In this document: in pieces, positions 32,314-43,955 of the stretch
How positions within the stretch are numbered: position 1 is the first letter of the stretch
How the letters are laid out: every line of letters starts with the position of its first letter
Assembly (NCBI GenBank): GCA_963682055.1
Contig: OY821745.1
Coordinates: 26,657,342 to 26,721,341 of the forward strand
Source: Primula veris
Lineage: Eukaryota; Streptophyta; Magnoliopsida; Ericales; Primulaceae
DNA: 64,000 bases
Reading direction: 5' to 3'
The notes under the pieces: generated by a model
Told to the model about the DNA's origin: nothing
Databases searched by the model: none
The model's input: the letters and a program-made list of their open reading frames with translations, nothing else
Translations under genes and position numbers: made by a program

Positions 32314-33300
32314 TTATTCGATTACACTATATTTCAACAGAAACTTCTTTTGATTAAGCTCTAGCATATCCCTCAAACTACAATGAATATTTTTCTGTTT
32401 CAAAAGCTTTTGCCTAACCTCCAACTTTTTCTTTAAACCATGTGAAAAGAAATCCGGATACTCAACCACCTCTTCAATTTTTCTCCCCATAACCTCTAGC
32501 AAAAACTTAATCCTCGGTTCTAAAGAATTATTGATACTTTTTATCAGAATCGGGGGATAACCAGATACCAAATCTTTAACCTGTGTACTACAAAATCCAC
32601 ATCTGTTTAGATACTCAAAATTCGGTCTCAAAATCTTGTCCACATCTCTACACAAAACCTCTGGGAAATTCAACGCAACTCTTTTAAGATCCAGCTCCGA
32701 AAGGCCTATTGATTTGAGAAATTCCAAAGTAGGCTTTAGTCTTTTTTCGACACTATAGCCCATAATGAACGGATTCTTCAGCAAAACTTTACCAATCATT
32801 CCTTCTTCATTCATGCCAAGGCTAGCTAGAAAATCCACAATTTGTGATAACTTTGATTCGATGCTATAACTAATGATTCTTGGGTTGAGAAGTAACATTT
32901 TCCCGATATTCTTGTCCGGTATTCCAAAAGCTTGGAAAAAAGCTAGGAGTGGGCAGAGCTTTTCTTCTACGCTATGAGAGAGAATGGGAGGGAATTTGGC
33001 AATAGCATTTGCCACCTCACCGCGTTTTGTTTCTAATGTCTTAAGGCATTGGATTACAGGAATGAGATTTTGCTCCAAATTAAGTGCAAGGACTTTAGGG
33101 CATTTTGTGACAACAGATGGGAGTTTTCGCTCTTTTATACCAATAGCTTTTAAGTAATCCCAATTTTCGGAAGCGTTTTCTTTTTGAACTCTTTCAAGGC
33201 GATTACACTTTTTGAACATGTCGTTAATGCTTTTATCGTCAAAGCCCTTGGCCCTGAAGAACCACAACATCCCACTGTTGTGGCTGTTGCCATTTTCCAT
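32314..33300 (-). CDS. MTERF6: mTERF6-like organellar transcription termination factor
   Basis: A single coding exon of 328 residues on the minus strand starting at the ATG at 33300 (MENGNSHNSGMLWFFRAKGF). The sequence lines up along its whole length with Arabidopsis mTERF6/PDE191 as I remember it: RAKGFDDKSI near the start, KFPPILSHSVEEKLCPLLA and LLNPRIISYSIESKL in the middle, and HGLKKKLE near the C-terminus. It consists of tandem mTERF motifs of about 30-35 residues, each with a conserved proline (CPKVL, FPPIL, NPRII, NPFIM, FPEVL, YPPIL, YPDFF), forming a nucleic-acid-binding superhelix. In Arabidopsis the protein acts in organelles, in chloroplast transcript termination and tRNA-Ile maturation. 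The start is preceded by TTTTTCAG|CAAACATGG, so the 5' UTR is probably interrupted by an intron ending 5 bases before the ATG. No in-frame ATG lies upstream. Confidence 0.93.
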   Translation of the reverse strand: MENGNSHNSGMLWFFRAKGFDDKSINDMFKKCNRLERVQKENASENWDYLKAIGIKERKLPSVVTKCPKVLALNLEQNLIPVIQCLKTLETKRGEVANAIAKFPPILSHSVEEKLCPLLAFFQAFGIPDKNIGKMLLLNPRIISYSIESKLSQIVDFLASLGMNEEGMIGKVLLKNPFIMGYSVEKRLKPTLEFLKSIGLSELDLKRVALNFPEVLCRDVDKILRPNFEYLNRCGFCSTQVKDLVSGYPPILIKSINNSLEPRIKFLLEVMGRKIEEVVEYPDFFSHGLKKKLEVRQKLLKQKNIHCSLRDMLELNQKKFLLKYSVIE

Positions 33301-36300
33301 GTTTGCTGAAAAAGTACCGAAAGATTTAGTAAATAACTCTTGAACCAAATCTGACCTCAGTAGAAAGGGCAATTGACTAACCAAAAATGTATCTAAAAGG
33401 AAAAAAATAAAAATAAATAAAGACCAAAGAGTTTTAATTGCAGAAACATGAGGACAGCAATGCACATTGCATATATAGGGCTGTTAACCAGGTTTCTGGA
33501 TTTTAATCCTGTCCTCCCTTAGGGTTTTTCCTGCATTTTGCTTTCCTCACAAAGTGACACTTCGGCTATGTTTGGTGAAAGGATTCTCGAAAAATGTACA
33601 TGAAAAGAAGGTCTCTTAAACAAAATATGATCCAAGAACAACGTTTCATTTTCTCACATTTTCCAATGCCAAATCCTTGCACCACCGGGGTCATTGTATC
33701 AAACTATGTATTTGCAATTTGCATCAATTAGTAACTATGTTAAAAAAAGATCTTCTGACCATATTTAACAAATCTAATGAGTTTTATTTCAGGTGAACTA
33801 TAATAATCAAACTGAATCACATTAAGACACAACCACATCAAAATCAAAATGGTGGCACTCAAGTGACCTTTCACGATGCTATAGACGGTCTGATGGGGAC
33901 ACAATTACATATCATTGCATCACGAAAGAAATAGTGTTAGTTTATTTATGTTACCTTTAGAACAATCCATTGAGTCACAGCTGTTGAATTGAACGAGACA
34001 GGCCTGATTCACTATTGCAAGGGCTGCAATATATGAGTCATTGCTTCCCATTAAAAGAGTTAAGAACAACAGTCTGTTCTTAGCACCAAAAGGTGTATGT
34101 GAAGAAATAATATATTTAAAATAAAATCTGAAGCAACAAAACAAGACTGCTCTGAGCACACGATGATCAAGAATGAGGACGCTTGAGAGAAAATTTGACC
34201 TTGCTAGTGAAAAATCAGCGTTTCGTGATAGATTTCCTAACAACTAGCTACAACCATAATTTCGAAACCCTCCTCGTGTATGCAAATCAAAACCCCTTAA
34301 TTAATTTAATATAGTAGCATCAAAACTTAATACCCTATAATTCATGGGTAGTGTTGCTTTCATACTCAACTTTATGGGTTGTTTATTGTTGCTCTGAAGC
34401 AAAATTTTGCTTTTCCAAGCCGAGGTAATATTTAACTTAAACTTCTAACATAAAGCAGAGAGCTTAAGGGGTTAAAGCTCCAACCAAACAAGCTCTTAAT
34501 CACTAAAGACCTTAGTTGCAGGAGACGCCGGAGTAGGTCCTGCTTCAGTAATGCTTCGGACGTCGGAGACGCACACCCAACCAACGGTGTTGGAAGTGGG
34601 GTCTGGGGTAATTTATTGTGGAATTGAAGACTTGGAACTGTTGGGAACTTATAGTGAAGAAATATCAACTAGGATCACAAAAATCCATACCTTATTTGGT
34701 TTTCCCCGATTTATATTCTAAATGGGAGAGAGAGAGATGCAGGATGAGACTTGAGAGAAGATTATAGTATTTTTTTTGCTTTGTATCTATGTGCACGGAC
34801 CGCGTAACATAGTTTGATAAACAATGTTTAAAACACTGAAGATTAAAAACAAATTTTTTTGAAAGATAAATCAAACACTCATACTATATCAACAAGAGAT
34901 TTGATACTAAATCTACCAAAATAAATAGGATTCTTGTCCTGTAATTACGCAAACTTAATACAAAAGAAAAACAGAACTCTAATTACTCCTTCAACTTTAT
35001 CTGTTTTTGTTTTAGATTTGACTACATATAAGACATAAGAATATACATAAAAATAATACATTTATTTGGCCGCTCCGGATGCTGCTCTCACACTTTTACA
35101 ATCGCTGCCGCGCTCCTGCTCGCGTTCCCGAATGTGCACCCGTTTCATGCTATCAAGCTAAGGACTTAGAATCGTAACCCTCTTTCAACATGATTGACTA
35201 AATGCCATAATTTCTTAAGAAGAATTCCCACAAAGGAATAACTGTTAGATTTTGTTTTTAAGCTTCTATTATAAAGGGGTCTTACGAATAACTGTTACCT
35301 AATTCTCTAACATCTCCTATTTACCACTTTCCGTAATGCCATTTTTCGCAACCCGCCAACTCCAACATGTTTCTAGGGTTTTGGCGGATCCAGATCATAA
35401 AAGAACTAAGGCAATTTAGTTCAACGAAATTAAAATGGAATGGCAATTTTATGTAATTCACCAATTATATAATAACTAAGTAAAACAACTTAGAATTATA
35501 AGTCCTCCATTCATCATAAAAAAAAATCACTTAGGAGCATAGCACAAAAAGAAATTGCATTATAGCTAAGCAAACCCACAACATATCACGTACCTCGGCA
35601 TACAACTTATCATAAAAAACCACCGCAAAGTTAACTTTGATAGCGATTGCATTGGCACAAATTTAAGTAAAAATAGAAAAATTTAACTAGGTGCTGGCCT
35701 TTAGAAAAAAACAAGATATAGAAGCACTCAATTTGACATAGCAAAATTGAAGTGAATTCTCTAAATATACCATTAAAATAATAGTAACAACAAATTAGGC
35801 TGTAGTTATTATTTACTACCTGGTTAAGTCATCACTTTCTCCCTAAATTACCCCTATGACCCAAAGATTCAATATTTTCCCAAATCTAGCTACGCTATCA
35901 AAATGAAGAACATGTATTGACAAACCATGTGTAAATATACAAAATTGAGCATCTAAATAAGCAAATTTACAGAACTTGATCATCTGTGTGTGTGTGTGTA
36001 TAGAGAAAGATTTCAGTTTAGTACAACTTGGCCCTTATTTGATAAAAACACAAGTTATCAATCTTTCTTTCACTTAGGTCAGATATTGCCAAATTCAGAA
36101 CAAAATACTATCTAATAAAAAAAATAGGGAAAAATAATCATTTAGTACATATTTGAGACTTAATTATCAAAAAACCCATGGTTAGAATTTCTTGTAAAAT
36201 TTAGTACAGATGCTCAATGTCAAAGATGCTACGTTGTTGTTTTTTTTACTTTTTGTTTTTAAATTTGATGCTCACTTACGCTACGCTGATATGTATCAGA

Positions 36301-36665
36301 TCCTAAACAAAAACTACAAATTAGGGGTATTGATAATTAAGTCCGAAAGTATGCATTGAACTATAACACTTCCTTTAAAAATATAGTGCGTAATTATTAG
36401 ACACAATTTCATCAATTAGGAGGTACAATCTTGTTAAATACATATAGAAACACAGTACATTAGCAAAGAAAAATATCACAAATCTACATAATTATTATAT
36501 ATGGATAAAAAAAACTATATCATCATTGGCTCACTCCTAATACTAATCTGCTGGGGAAATTATAAATAACTAAACAATAATTAAAGTACAAATCCATCAA
36601 GTTATGAATATATTACATACGTATATACAAGCATATGAATATATATATATATATAAAAACACTTA
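33301..36665. other. probable mTERF6 5' UTR intron(s) and upstream DNA
   Basis: No coding sequence was recognised. Possible minus-strand donor sites are CTAAAG|GTAACA (near 33953), AATAAG|GTATGG (near 34691) and CCTCCG|GTAAGT (near 36665). Any could be a 5' UTR exon end of mTERF6. A short ORF at 34432-34668 has no recognisable domain. Confidence 0.35.
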
Positions 36666-36712
36666 CCGGAGGTGAAAGGAGAAGAGAGAGAACGGGGAAT
36701 TTAAGACTGATA
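36666..36712 (-). other. candidate first, non-coding exon of mTERF6
   Basis: A CT-rich leader (CCCCGTTCTCTCTCTTCTCC on the minus strand) ends in CACCTCCG|GTAAGT, with a TATATAAA box (36741-36750) about 30 bases before its likely start. This looks like a plant 5' UTR exon. The acceptor right before the mTERF6 ATG makes that gene the natural partner, 3.4 kb downstream, but the link is inferred. Confidence 0.4.
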
Positions 36713-36740
36713 TGAGAAAATGATAGTGTGGGCTATTTTG

Positions 36741-36750
36741 TTTATATATA
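36741..36750 (-). promoter_or_regulatory. candidate TATA box
   Basis: TATATATAAA on the minus strand, followed about 30 bases later by a CT-rich leader with a strong splice donor. Confidence 0.4.
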
Positions 36751-37458
36751 TTGCTACTAAAAATGTAGTTTTATCTAATTTTCAATAGAGGGATAATTAC
36801 ATGGAATATCCATCAACTATTATTTACAATTTTACACTTCATTCTCTAAATTAAATTATACTACTACTACTACTAAATTATCCTCTACTTATTTGGTGAG
36901 CAGAGTCGACGCGGAACCAAGCGGAACCGACCGAATAAAGCTAAGCCAATAAAAATTCAAACCAAATCGATTAACTATTTGTTGGTTCGGTTTAAATTTC
37001 TTAAAACCGATTAAATTGCTTCAGTTTGTGGTTTTAAAATTTTTGAAACCAAACCAATTATGTAAAATTATATATAAATTGTGAATATTTTGACATATTG
37101 GAAAATTTTGCTTCGAAAAATAGGACTTATGTTAATTTTTTTTACGTTTATATTATGTAAAATGACGCTTTTATTTTTATTGTTTTATGTATTCATCCCT
37201 GTTATGTTTCATTAACCTGTTATTTTAGTATATCTTAGTCCATATATATTCTTGCTAAAACATACTTTGATTTTAATATTAGTTATTTTAAACCGGCTAA
37301 ACTTTGCTGAACTAAACTGATTATTAATGGCTTAATTTGGTTTGCTTTCTCATATTAATTTACCTCAAATGAACGATGGATGTTAATCGGTTTGATTTGC
37401 ATTTTCGTCAAAAATCAAACCGAGCTAATTTATGCGCACCTTTACTAGCCGTACATTT

Positions 37459-37715
37459 GGGCCTTATTTGGTTGGGACGGGATTAATGTGAGATAAGATT
37501 TCAAATACAGTAGGTTCCACATATACTATTTTTGATGAGCAAATATGTGTTGCACTATTAGTGCAACGGGATAGCAAGGGTCATTTGTAATAATATGGAA
37601 ATGGTGGTATATATTTAGTACCGAGACTATTTTTCACCATTTTTCATTGTTCAATCATAATTCCGGGTGTATTTATAGCTTCGGGACTAGCAATTCTACA
37701 ACCAAACGAGGTTTT
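37459..37715. mobile_element. MITE with GGGCCTTATTTGGTTG ends
   Basis: The left end GGGCCTTATTTGGTTGGGAC and the right end, read inward, AAACCTCGTTTGGTTGTAG form an imperfect inverted repeat about 257 bp apart. This TTTGGTTG signature is common in plant hAT- and Harbinger-type MITEs. Target duplication not resolved. Confidence 0.45.
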
Positions 37716-40184
37716 GAAGTACTTGTTGGAATGTGTCCAAAAGCATAATTATTTTATTTGAAATAATTTATTTTGGAATTTAATGATTAGTTTTTAGGTA
37801 AATGTGTTATGAACATTTTGTAAATATCACATGACAAAACAATCATGATTATTTATGTGACTTTTGACATTGTTTATAAGTGTTATATACAGTAGGATTA
37901 AATTTCAAGATAATAATAATTAAAAACATATTCATAATAAAAACAAAGGTCTAGCAAAAACAAACGTCTGCAATCTTTATTTCACTTAGATCAATACTAT
38001 CTCATTCAATAAAAATAAAACCAAATCCAATAAATATATATCAAATTCCACGTATATATACTAACCAATTCAATAAATAACTACCAAATTTGACAAATAT
38101 ACTAGCAAATTCCACAAATATACTACCAAATTCAATAAATATACTAAATTTAACTCATTTTTGTGAGCCAGATATGTCATATCATCGTCGAATCATGTCC
38201 GACTTGCGTGTCCAAGTGGTCGACACAAAAATCATAACGGACACGTCAATATGTCATGTTGTACGTCCATTTGATGTGCTAGACGCATGTATAATCTTCG
38301 ACTTTTTTCCTGCGTGTTGGTTCATCATAGGTTTAATACCATTAAGAACAAAATGATCATTAGATGAAACATTAATGGAAAGTGATATGCATAATGATTA
38401 TGTAGTATCGGGATGCAACTAATTTGTGTTATTTTAATTGCGTAAACATGAAACAATTTAATTATATCAATTTTGCGACACAACCTTAATTATGCGTTAT
38501 TAGTAGAATCTTCTTTCAAAATATTATGTTCTTTGAATTATTTATGTTCATAATAAATTGAGTAGCAGAGAATTTTAATTTTATAATATGGAATCCATTC
38601 ATTCTATTGTAATAAGGAGATAAATAATTCTACTTGAGTATTTATTTGGAGCTTCAAGTATATAAGTGTTCACAGTTAATATGAAAAGTTAAAAAATATG
38701 CAAGTTCATTAGAAAATTAAAAGAACTCAAGTATAGAAGAAATAATTAGAAAAATTAATGGATTATTAATTACTTAAAATAGGTTTTTTTTTTCTCAAAC
38801 CAAAATCACATTGTTTAATCATTCACATCTAAGTCATTTTTAATGAGTGTCAAACAAACTCAACTAGCAAATAAAAGGATTTTCATCATAGTTTTACTAT
38901 TCTATTACACCTTGCTCAACTGATGGACCAACCATTTTTACGACGTGCTATCCAAAACCTTAAACATGAGCAAACGACATTGAAATGCTATCAAATAATT
39001 CTGCTTCTTAGGATATTGAAGCACCAAAGCCTCAATTACATTAGTTATTAGATGGGATCATTACGATTTTTCAAATTATTCATAATCACAATTCCCCTGA
39101 AATCAAGAAGTTTCGAATAGATGAATATGAAGGGATTCCAATCGAGACATTGGTCACCTAGAAGCATTGTATCATCGGAGTTGTATATCCACCATCTATT
39201 CAATTCTTCAAATCTATGAATGTGTTTTTCACAATTGAAAATAATCTAACGAGATCCCCAAACATGATTGAATGCTGATTTTCCAGCACTTGTGTTTTAA
39301 TTTCCTCATTTGTTAATTGCGGATTAAAGTGAACAATTTCCATAGTGTGTCAAACTTCCATAGTGGGTAAACAATTTTACTCATTAAAACACGCCATTTA
39401 GGATCATTCCTATCCTTAGAAAACATAATTTAAGTTTAGTTTTCGGTAGAAATTACATTGTCGTCAAAGAGTTAAGTAAACAATGCAACATTCTAATAAG
39501 GCAGAATAGCTAGGGAAGGTTTGTCAATCTACTTGTTTTAGTAATTTTATGAAGGAACCGTTGAATACCCTAACAAGCATCCACTTTTTTAAAAATCGAC
39601 ATATTTTTAAAATTTGTTGACAGATCAACAATTTTGTACCCTGTTCATCAAAAGCAAATAGTTCACATTTAACATCAACTCCACAATTCTTATCCAAGTA
39701 TTCCATAACTCCTAGTGAAAATTCCCTAAATCAACAAAGTTGTATCGATGAATATCAACCATGTCACGGGATCCTTTTCATTGCCAAACTCCTGGAATTT
39801 TTCGATTATCCATATTTTGAGAGTTTGTCTAACGACACCATCAATTAATATGAAATTTCTATGCAAGAATCAATTTATATCGACAACTTTTTAAAGAATG
39901 ATCAATAGTTTTTCAACATATCAAATATGTCTTGAGAAATATCAAATGAGTCAAACTCCACTTATCATGCCAAGTGACAGGCAAACTACGAGTTGGATTA
40001 AATATCATGGTGTTGGGAGTTCTGTTCACATTAAAGTATCCATCAATAAAGTTATCCTCCAGTACTACCTTGCAAATAAAAGCTACTACCAAATGTCCAT
40101 AGATATCAGCTAGCAATGTCAACGGTACTTTGATTAATAAACAAGAGGTAAGAGGGGGAGTTTACATACTCTAAATGCTGAAAA
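37716..40184. other. gene-poor DNA with a possible decayed coding remnant
   Basis: No intact gene. On the minus strand between about 39000 and 40122, several short frames (40122-39913, 39706-39524) read as protein-like sequence in a consistent order with many stops, for example GVDVKCELFAFDEQGTKLL. I do not recognise the family. It may be a pseudogene fragment. Confidence 0.3.
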
Positions 40185-41760
40185 CTATAAGGGAACTGGG
40201 ATCTCGTGGCTGAATTTTTTTTATTATTTTTATTTATTTATTTTTCTTTTGTCTTCTCTGAGTAGTGCTGCGAAATTAATTGTTTTTTTTTTGTTTTTTT
40301 TTTTTTCGCTTCGTTTGTTATGTTATTTCATTTTAATATATCAAAAAAATTGTCCAATTTTACTCAAAAACTTTTTCAATTTTATGCAAAAAAAAACCCT
40401 AACCATCGACCATCAAATTCCTTCGTATATCAAATTAATATATTTTTTTATCAAATCAACATCACTCTACTACTACAATTATCCCTAATTTTAACAAAAA
40501 AATAAACCTCTCCCAATTTAAAAAAAAAAAAACTTTCCCAATTTTACCAAAAAAAAACTATAACCATCAACCATCAAACTCTTTCATATATCAAATTAAT
40601 ATATTTTTTTCTCAAATAAACATCACTCTACCACTACATTTATTCCCAATTTTACCACAAAAAAAAAAACTTATCCCAATTTACCAAAATAAAACATCCC
40701 CCAATTTTACAAAAAAAAACTATAACCATCGACCATCAAACTACTTCCTATATCAAATTAATATCATTTTTTTTTCTGAAGTATGAATAACAATTATAAT
40801 ATTTAGGTAATGGATCTTAATTTATCACCTCCGGATCAACCATCAAACTCTTTCATATATCAAATTAATATATTTTTTCTCAAATAAACATCACTCTACC
40901 ACTACATTTATCCCCAATTTTATCCAAAAAAAAAAAAAAACTATCCCAATTTACCAAAATAAAACATTCCCCAATTTTACAAAAAAAAACTATAACCATC
41001 AACCACCAAACTACTTCCTATATCAAATTAATATCATTTTTTTTTCTGAAGTATGAATAACAATTATAATATTTGGGTAATGGATCTTAATTTATCACCT
41101 CCGGATAATTGGGTGTTTTGGGAAGTATTATCCGGAGGTGATAAATTAATATCCATTACCTAAATATTATAATTGTTATTCATACTTCAGAAAAAAAAAA
41201 ATGATATTAATTTGATATAGGAAGTAGTTTGGTGGTTGATGGTTATAGTTTTTTTTTTGTAAAATTTATTTTGGTAAATTGGGATAGGTTTTTTTTTTTT
41301 TGGATAAAATTGGGGATAAATGTACTGGTAGAGTGATGTTTATTTGAGAAAAAAATATATTAATTTGATATATGAAAGAGTTTGATGGTTGATGGTTAGA
41401 GTTTTTTTGGTAAAATTGGAAAAGTTTTTTTTTTGTTAAATTGGGAGAGGGTTTTTTTTTTGTTAAAATTAGAGATAATTGTAGTGGTAGAGTGATGTTG
41501 ATTTGATAAAAAAATATATTAATTTGATATACGAAGGAATTTGATGGTCGATGGTTAGGATTTTTTTTGGATAAAATTAGAAAAGTTTTTGAGTAAAATT
41601 GGACAATTTTTTTGATATATTAAAATGAAATAACATAACAAACGAAGCGAAAAAAAAAAAAAAACAATTAATTTCGCAGCACTGCTCAGAGAAGACAAAA
41701 TAAAAGAAAAAAAAAATAAAAAAATCAGCCACGTATACGTGAGATCTCTGAGACTGTATA
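40185..41760. repeat. 1.6-kb inverted repeat (long hairpin)
   Basis: The left arm (about 40185-41108) and right arm (41128-41760) are reverse complements around a 19-base loop. The stem next to the loop is TTATCACCTCCGGATAA paired with TTATCCGGAGGTGATAA. The outer parts also match: GTCTTCTCTGAGTAGTGCTG on the left, CAGCACTGCTCAGAGAAGAC on the right. The left arm contains a 269-bp direct tandem duplication (from about 40569 and 40838) absent from the right arm, explaining the 924 versus 633 bp lengths. No transposase ORF. It may be a fold-back element or a long-hairpin small-RNA locus. Confidence 0.9.
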
Positions 41761-43955
41761 GTGAGAGAGAAAGGGGTGAGACTACCATAAAGGCTAAGAA
41801 AAGAATGAGGTTTCAAATTTCAAAATCTACAAAATGGGCTCAGAACCAACAAGTACACTTCAGGTTCATTTATATAGCCATGGCTATAACTAAGACCAGT
41901 TTTGTAAAACTTCGATAACAACATATATATAATATTCAAGAGTGCAATTACAAATTTTGAGTGAATTAATTCTAAGAATAAATAAAATGGATAAACTAAT
42001 AGATGAGTTCTTTTTCATTTCTCTATTTTATTTTTGACTTGCTAAATTTGATTATACTATTTTTGACTCGTGTAATTTAGTAGCCATTTATGATTTGGAA
42101 TCATAGTTTTAAAAATCACATTTTGAACATTTTTTTGTCACGGTAAACCATGGCAAGTTTGTTTCTTAGGTTAATGGATGTTTTTGCGTTAGCCATGATT
42201 TGCGTTTTACTACCCTCAATTGGCAAAAATTTTAATTGAGTAACATTACTGTCATAGCTCTGCGATTTTGTACATAAAAAGTTAAACTAACTAATATACA
42301 TTTCATGTACGTATGGGATTAGGATTGTGAAGTGGCCGGAGGTGACAAGTGGCAGATTAGATAAGAGAAGCAATGATGGTGGCAGGTTGGTGAAGTACTG
42401 TAACGTGGTAGCTAAGTGATTTGAGGTAATGGGGTTTATATTGGAGACCAAGTGTCGTGGTGGACTCGATGTGGGTTTGGATGAGCGAAGGTGATGGGAT
42501 GTGCAAGATGAGGGGTACATGTGTATCTGTGAAACGGTTCGGTTAAGATTCTGAGTAGTGGGCTATGAGTCCGGCTAACAAATTGAGAGAGAGAATGAGA
42601 GGGATGGGTGGGGTCATCTGGTAAGTTTTTTGTTTTCATGAGTAAGGTTAAAGATGTCATTTGATGCTTCTAGGTTAGCACGTGGGTCACATGCCCATTT
42701 TCCGTTAATTTTTTGGATGGAATGTATAAAATCGCAAGATTATGCCAATAAAGTTCCCAGAGTCGTCTTCAGAGTTGAAGAGACCACGAGTGGATTTCAA
42801 TTTCAACCAACTAGATTCAAGTTGTTTCGGGCGTATATTAAAAATTAATATATATTTTTAAAATAACAGTTGAATGATTACTTAATTTGTAAAGCATATT
42901 GTTAAAAAAGGAAGAGTTTACTTTTTCTAAATAATGCAGGTATCTAATACATCAAACAAATAGCAAAAAGTCTAATCCATAAATGAGATGGATGCCAAAT
43001 TAAAGGAATGATACAGAATATATAGAGTGAGCTATTTAAGCCTCTTTGTATACAGAGAGAACAAGGACAGGATAGACCTGGTTTGAAATAATGTAAACAA
43101 ATATGTGGAGAGAGATTTAAGTAATTACTACATAGTAAAAATTTATGGCCCAAGATTAATTAGAGGCCCCACACTAGCATTTGTTGTATGTGTCTAGAGA
43201 CCGCACTAAAAGTTCATCAATCAATCAAAACAATTGTCAATTGAGGACAGTAAATCGCAAATGATGATTAGTTTAGTATACAAAACAATAATTAACCCGG
43301 TTTTACTCCATATTACTTATTACTTATTAGTATCACTAGTTAATGTAATAAGAATAAGTGGTCTGACATAAAAGTGACATGATCAGATTAGATTGTTTTC
43401 CAAAATTTGAACCATTGAAAGGTTGGTGTGCACCCAGAATTTCAAAGAATCAAAAGTTGTCCCTTCTGAGTTCAAATTGTCGCCCACAAAGAGTACCCAT
43501 TTGTATGTGAAATGAAGACATTACTCAGTTTATATTTCTTCTTGTATAAATCTGGTTCAGCCATAACTAACACTGTTTGGAACTTTCACACTAAAAGGGC
43601 CACAACAACGTAATACATGAACATTCACCAATGAAGAGTCCCATTTTCCCAACTAATAAAATACTATACTACCATATATAGTTACATGTAGCATTACACT
43701 GTTACACTAATGCTCTTATGGTGTGTGTTTGCCCCTGTATTCGCCTCAATTCGTGTTCAAATTAAGAAATATAATTATATACATATCCACTTTTTGACAC
43801 GACAACAGGTGATGACAAATATGGATAGACTCGTTGGGAAGAAAATGTGCCACGATCTTATATATTAACTTTGTTTCAACAAATAACATCAGCAAAATTT
43901 CATACATGAAGCAACATTTATCTGTATTTTCTTTTACATACTTAATCACATATCT
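41761..43955. other. intergenic; includes a less AT-rich patch and the GOS12 3' flank
   Basis: A patch at about 42300-42660 is richer in G (plus strand) than its surroundings, but its ORFs have no recognised domain. The last few hundred bases before 43956 are probably the SNARE gene's 3' UTR. Nothing else seen. Confidence 0.35.

Noticed and set aside
33300..33465. Extended mTERF6 N-terminus to 33465
   Set aside because: The upstream start codon is GTG and the segment includes a splice acceptor directly before the real ATG, so it is intron sequence.
34432..34668. 78-residue minus-strand ORF upstream of mTERF6
   Set aside because: No recognisable domain, leucine/serine bias, and no evidence of splicing to the mTERF6 coding exon in frame.
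42287..42660. Histidine/proline/serine-rich minus-strand ORFs
   Set aside because: Low-complexity composition, overlapping frames and no family similarity; kept only as a composition anomaly.
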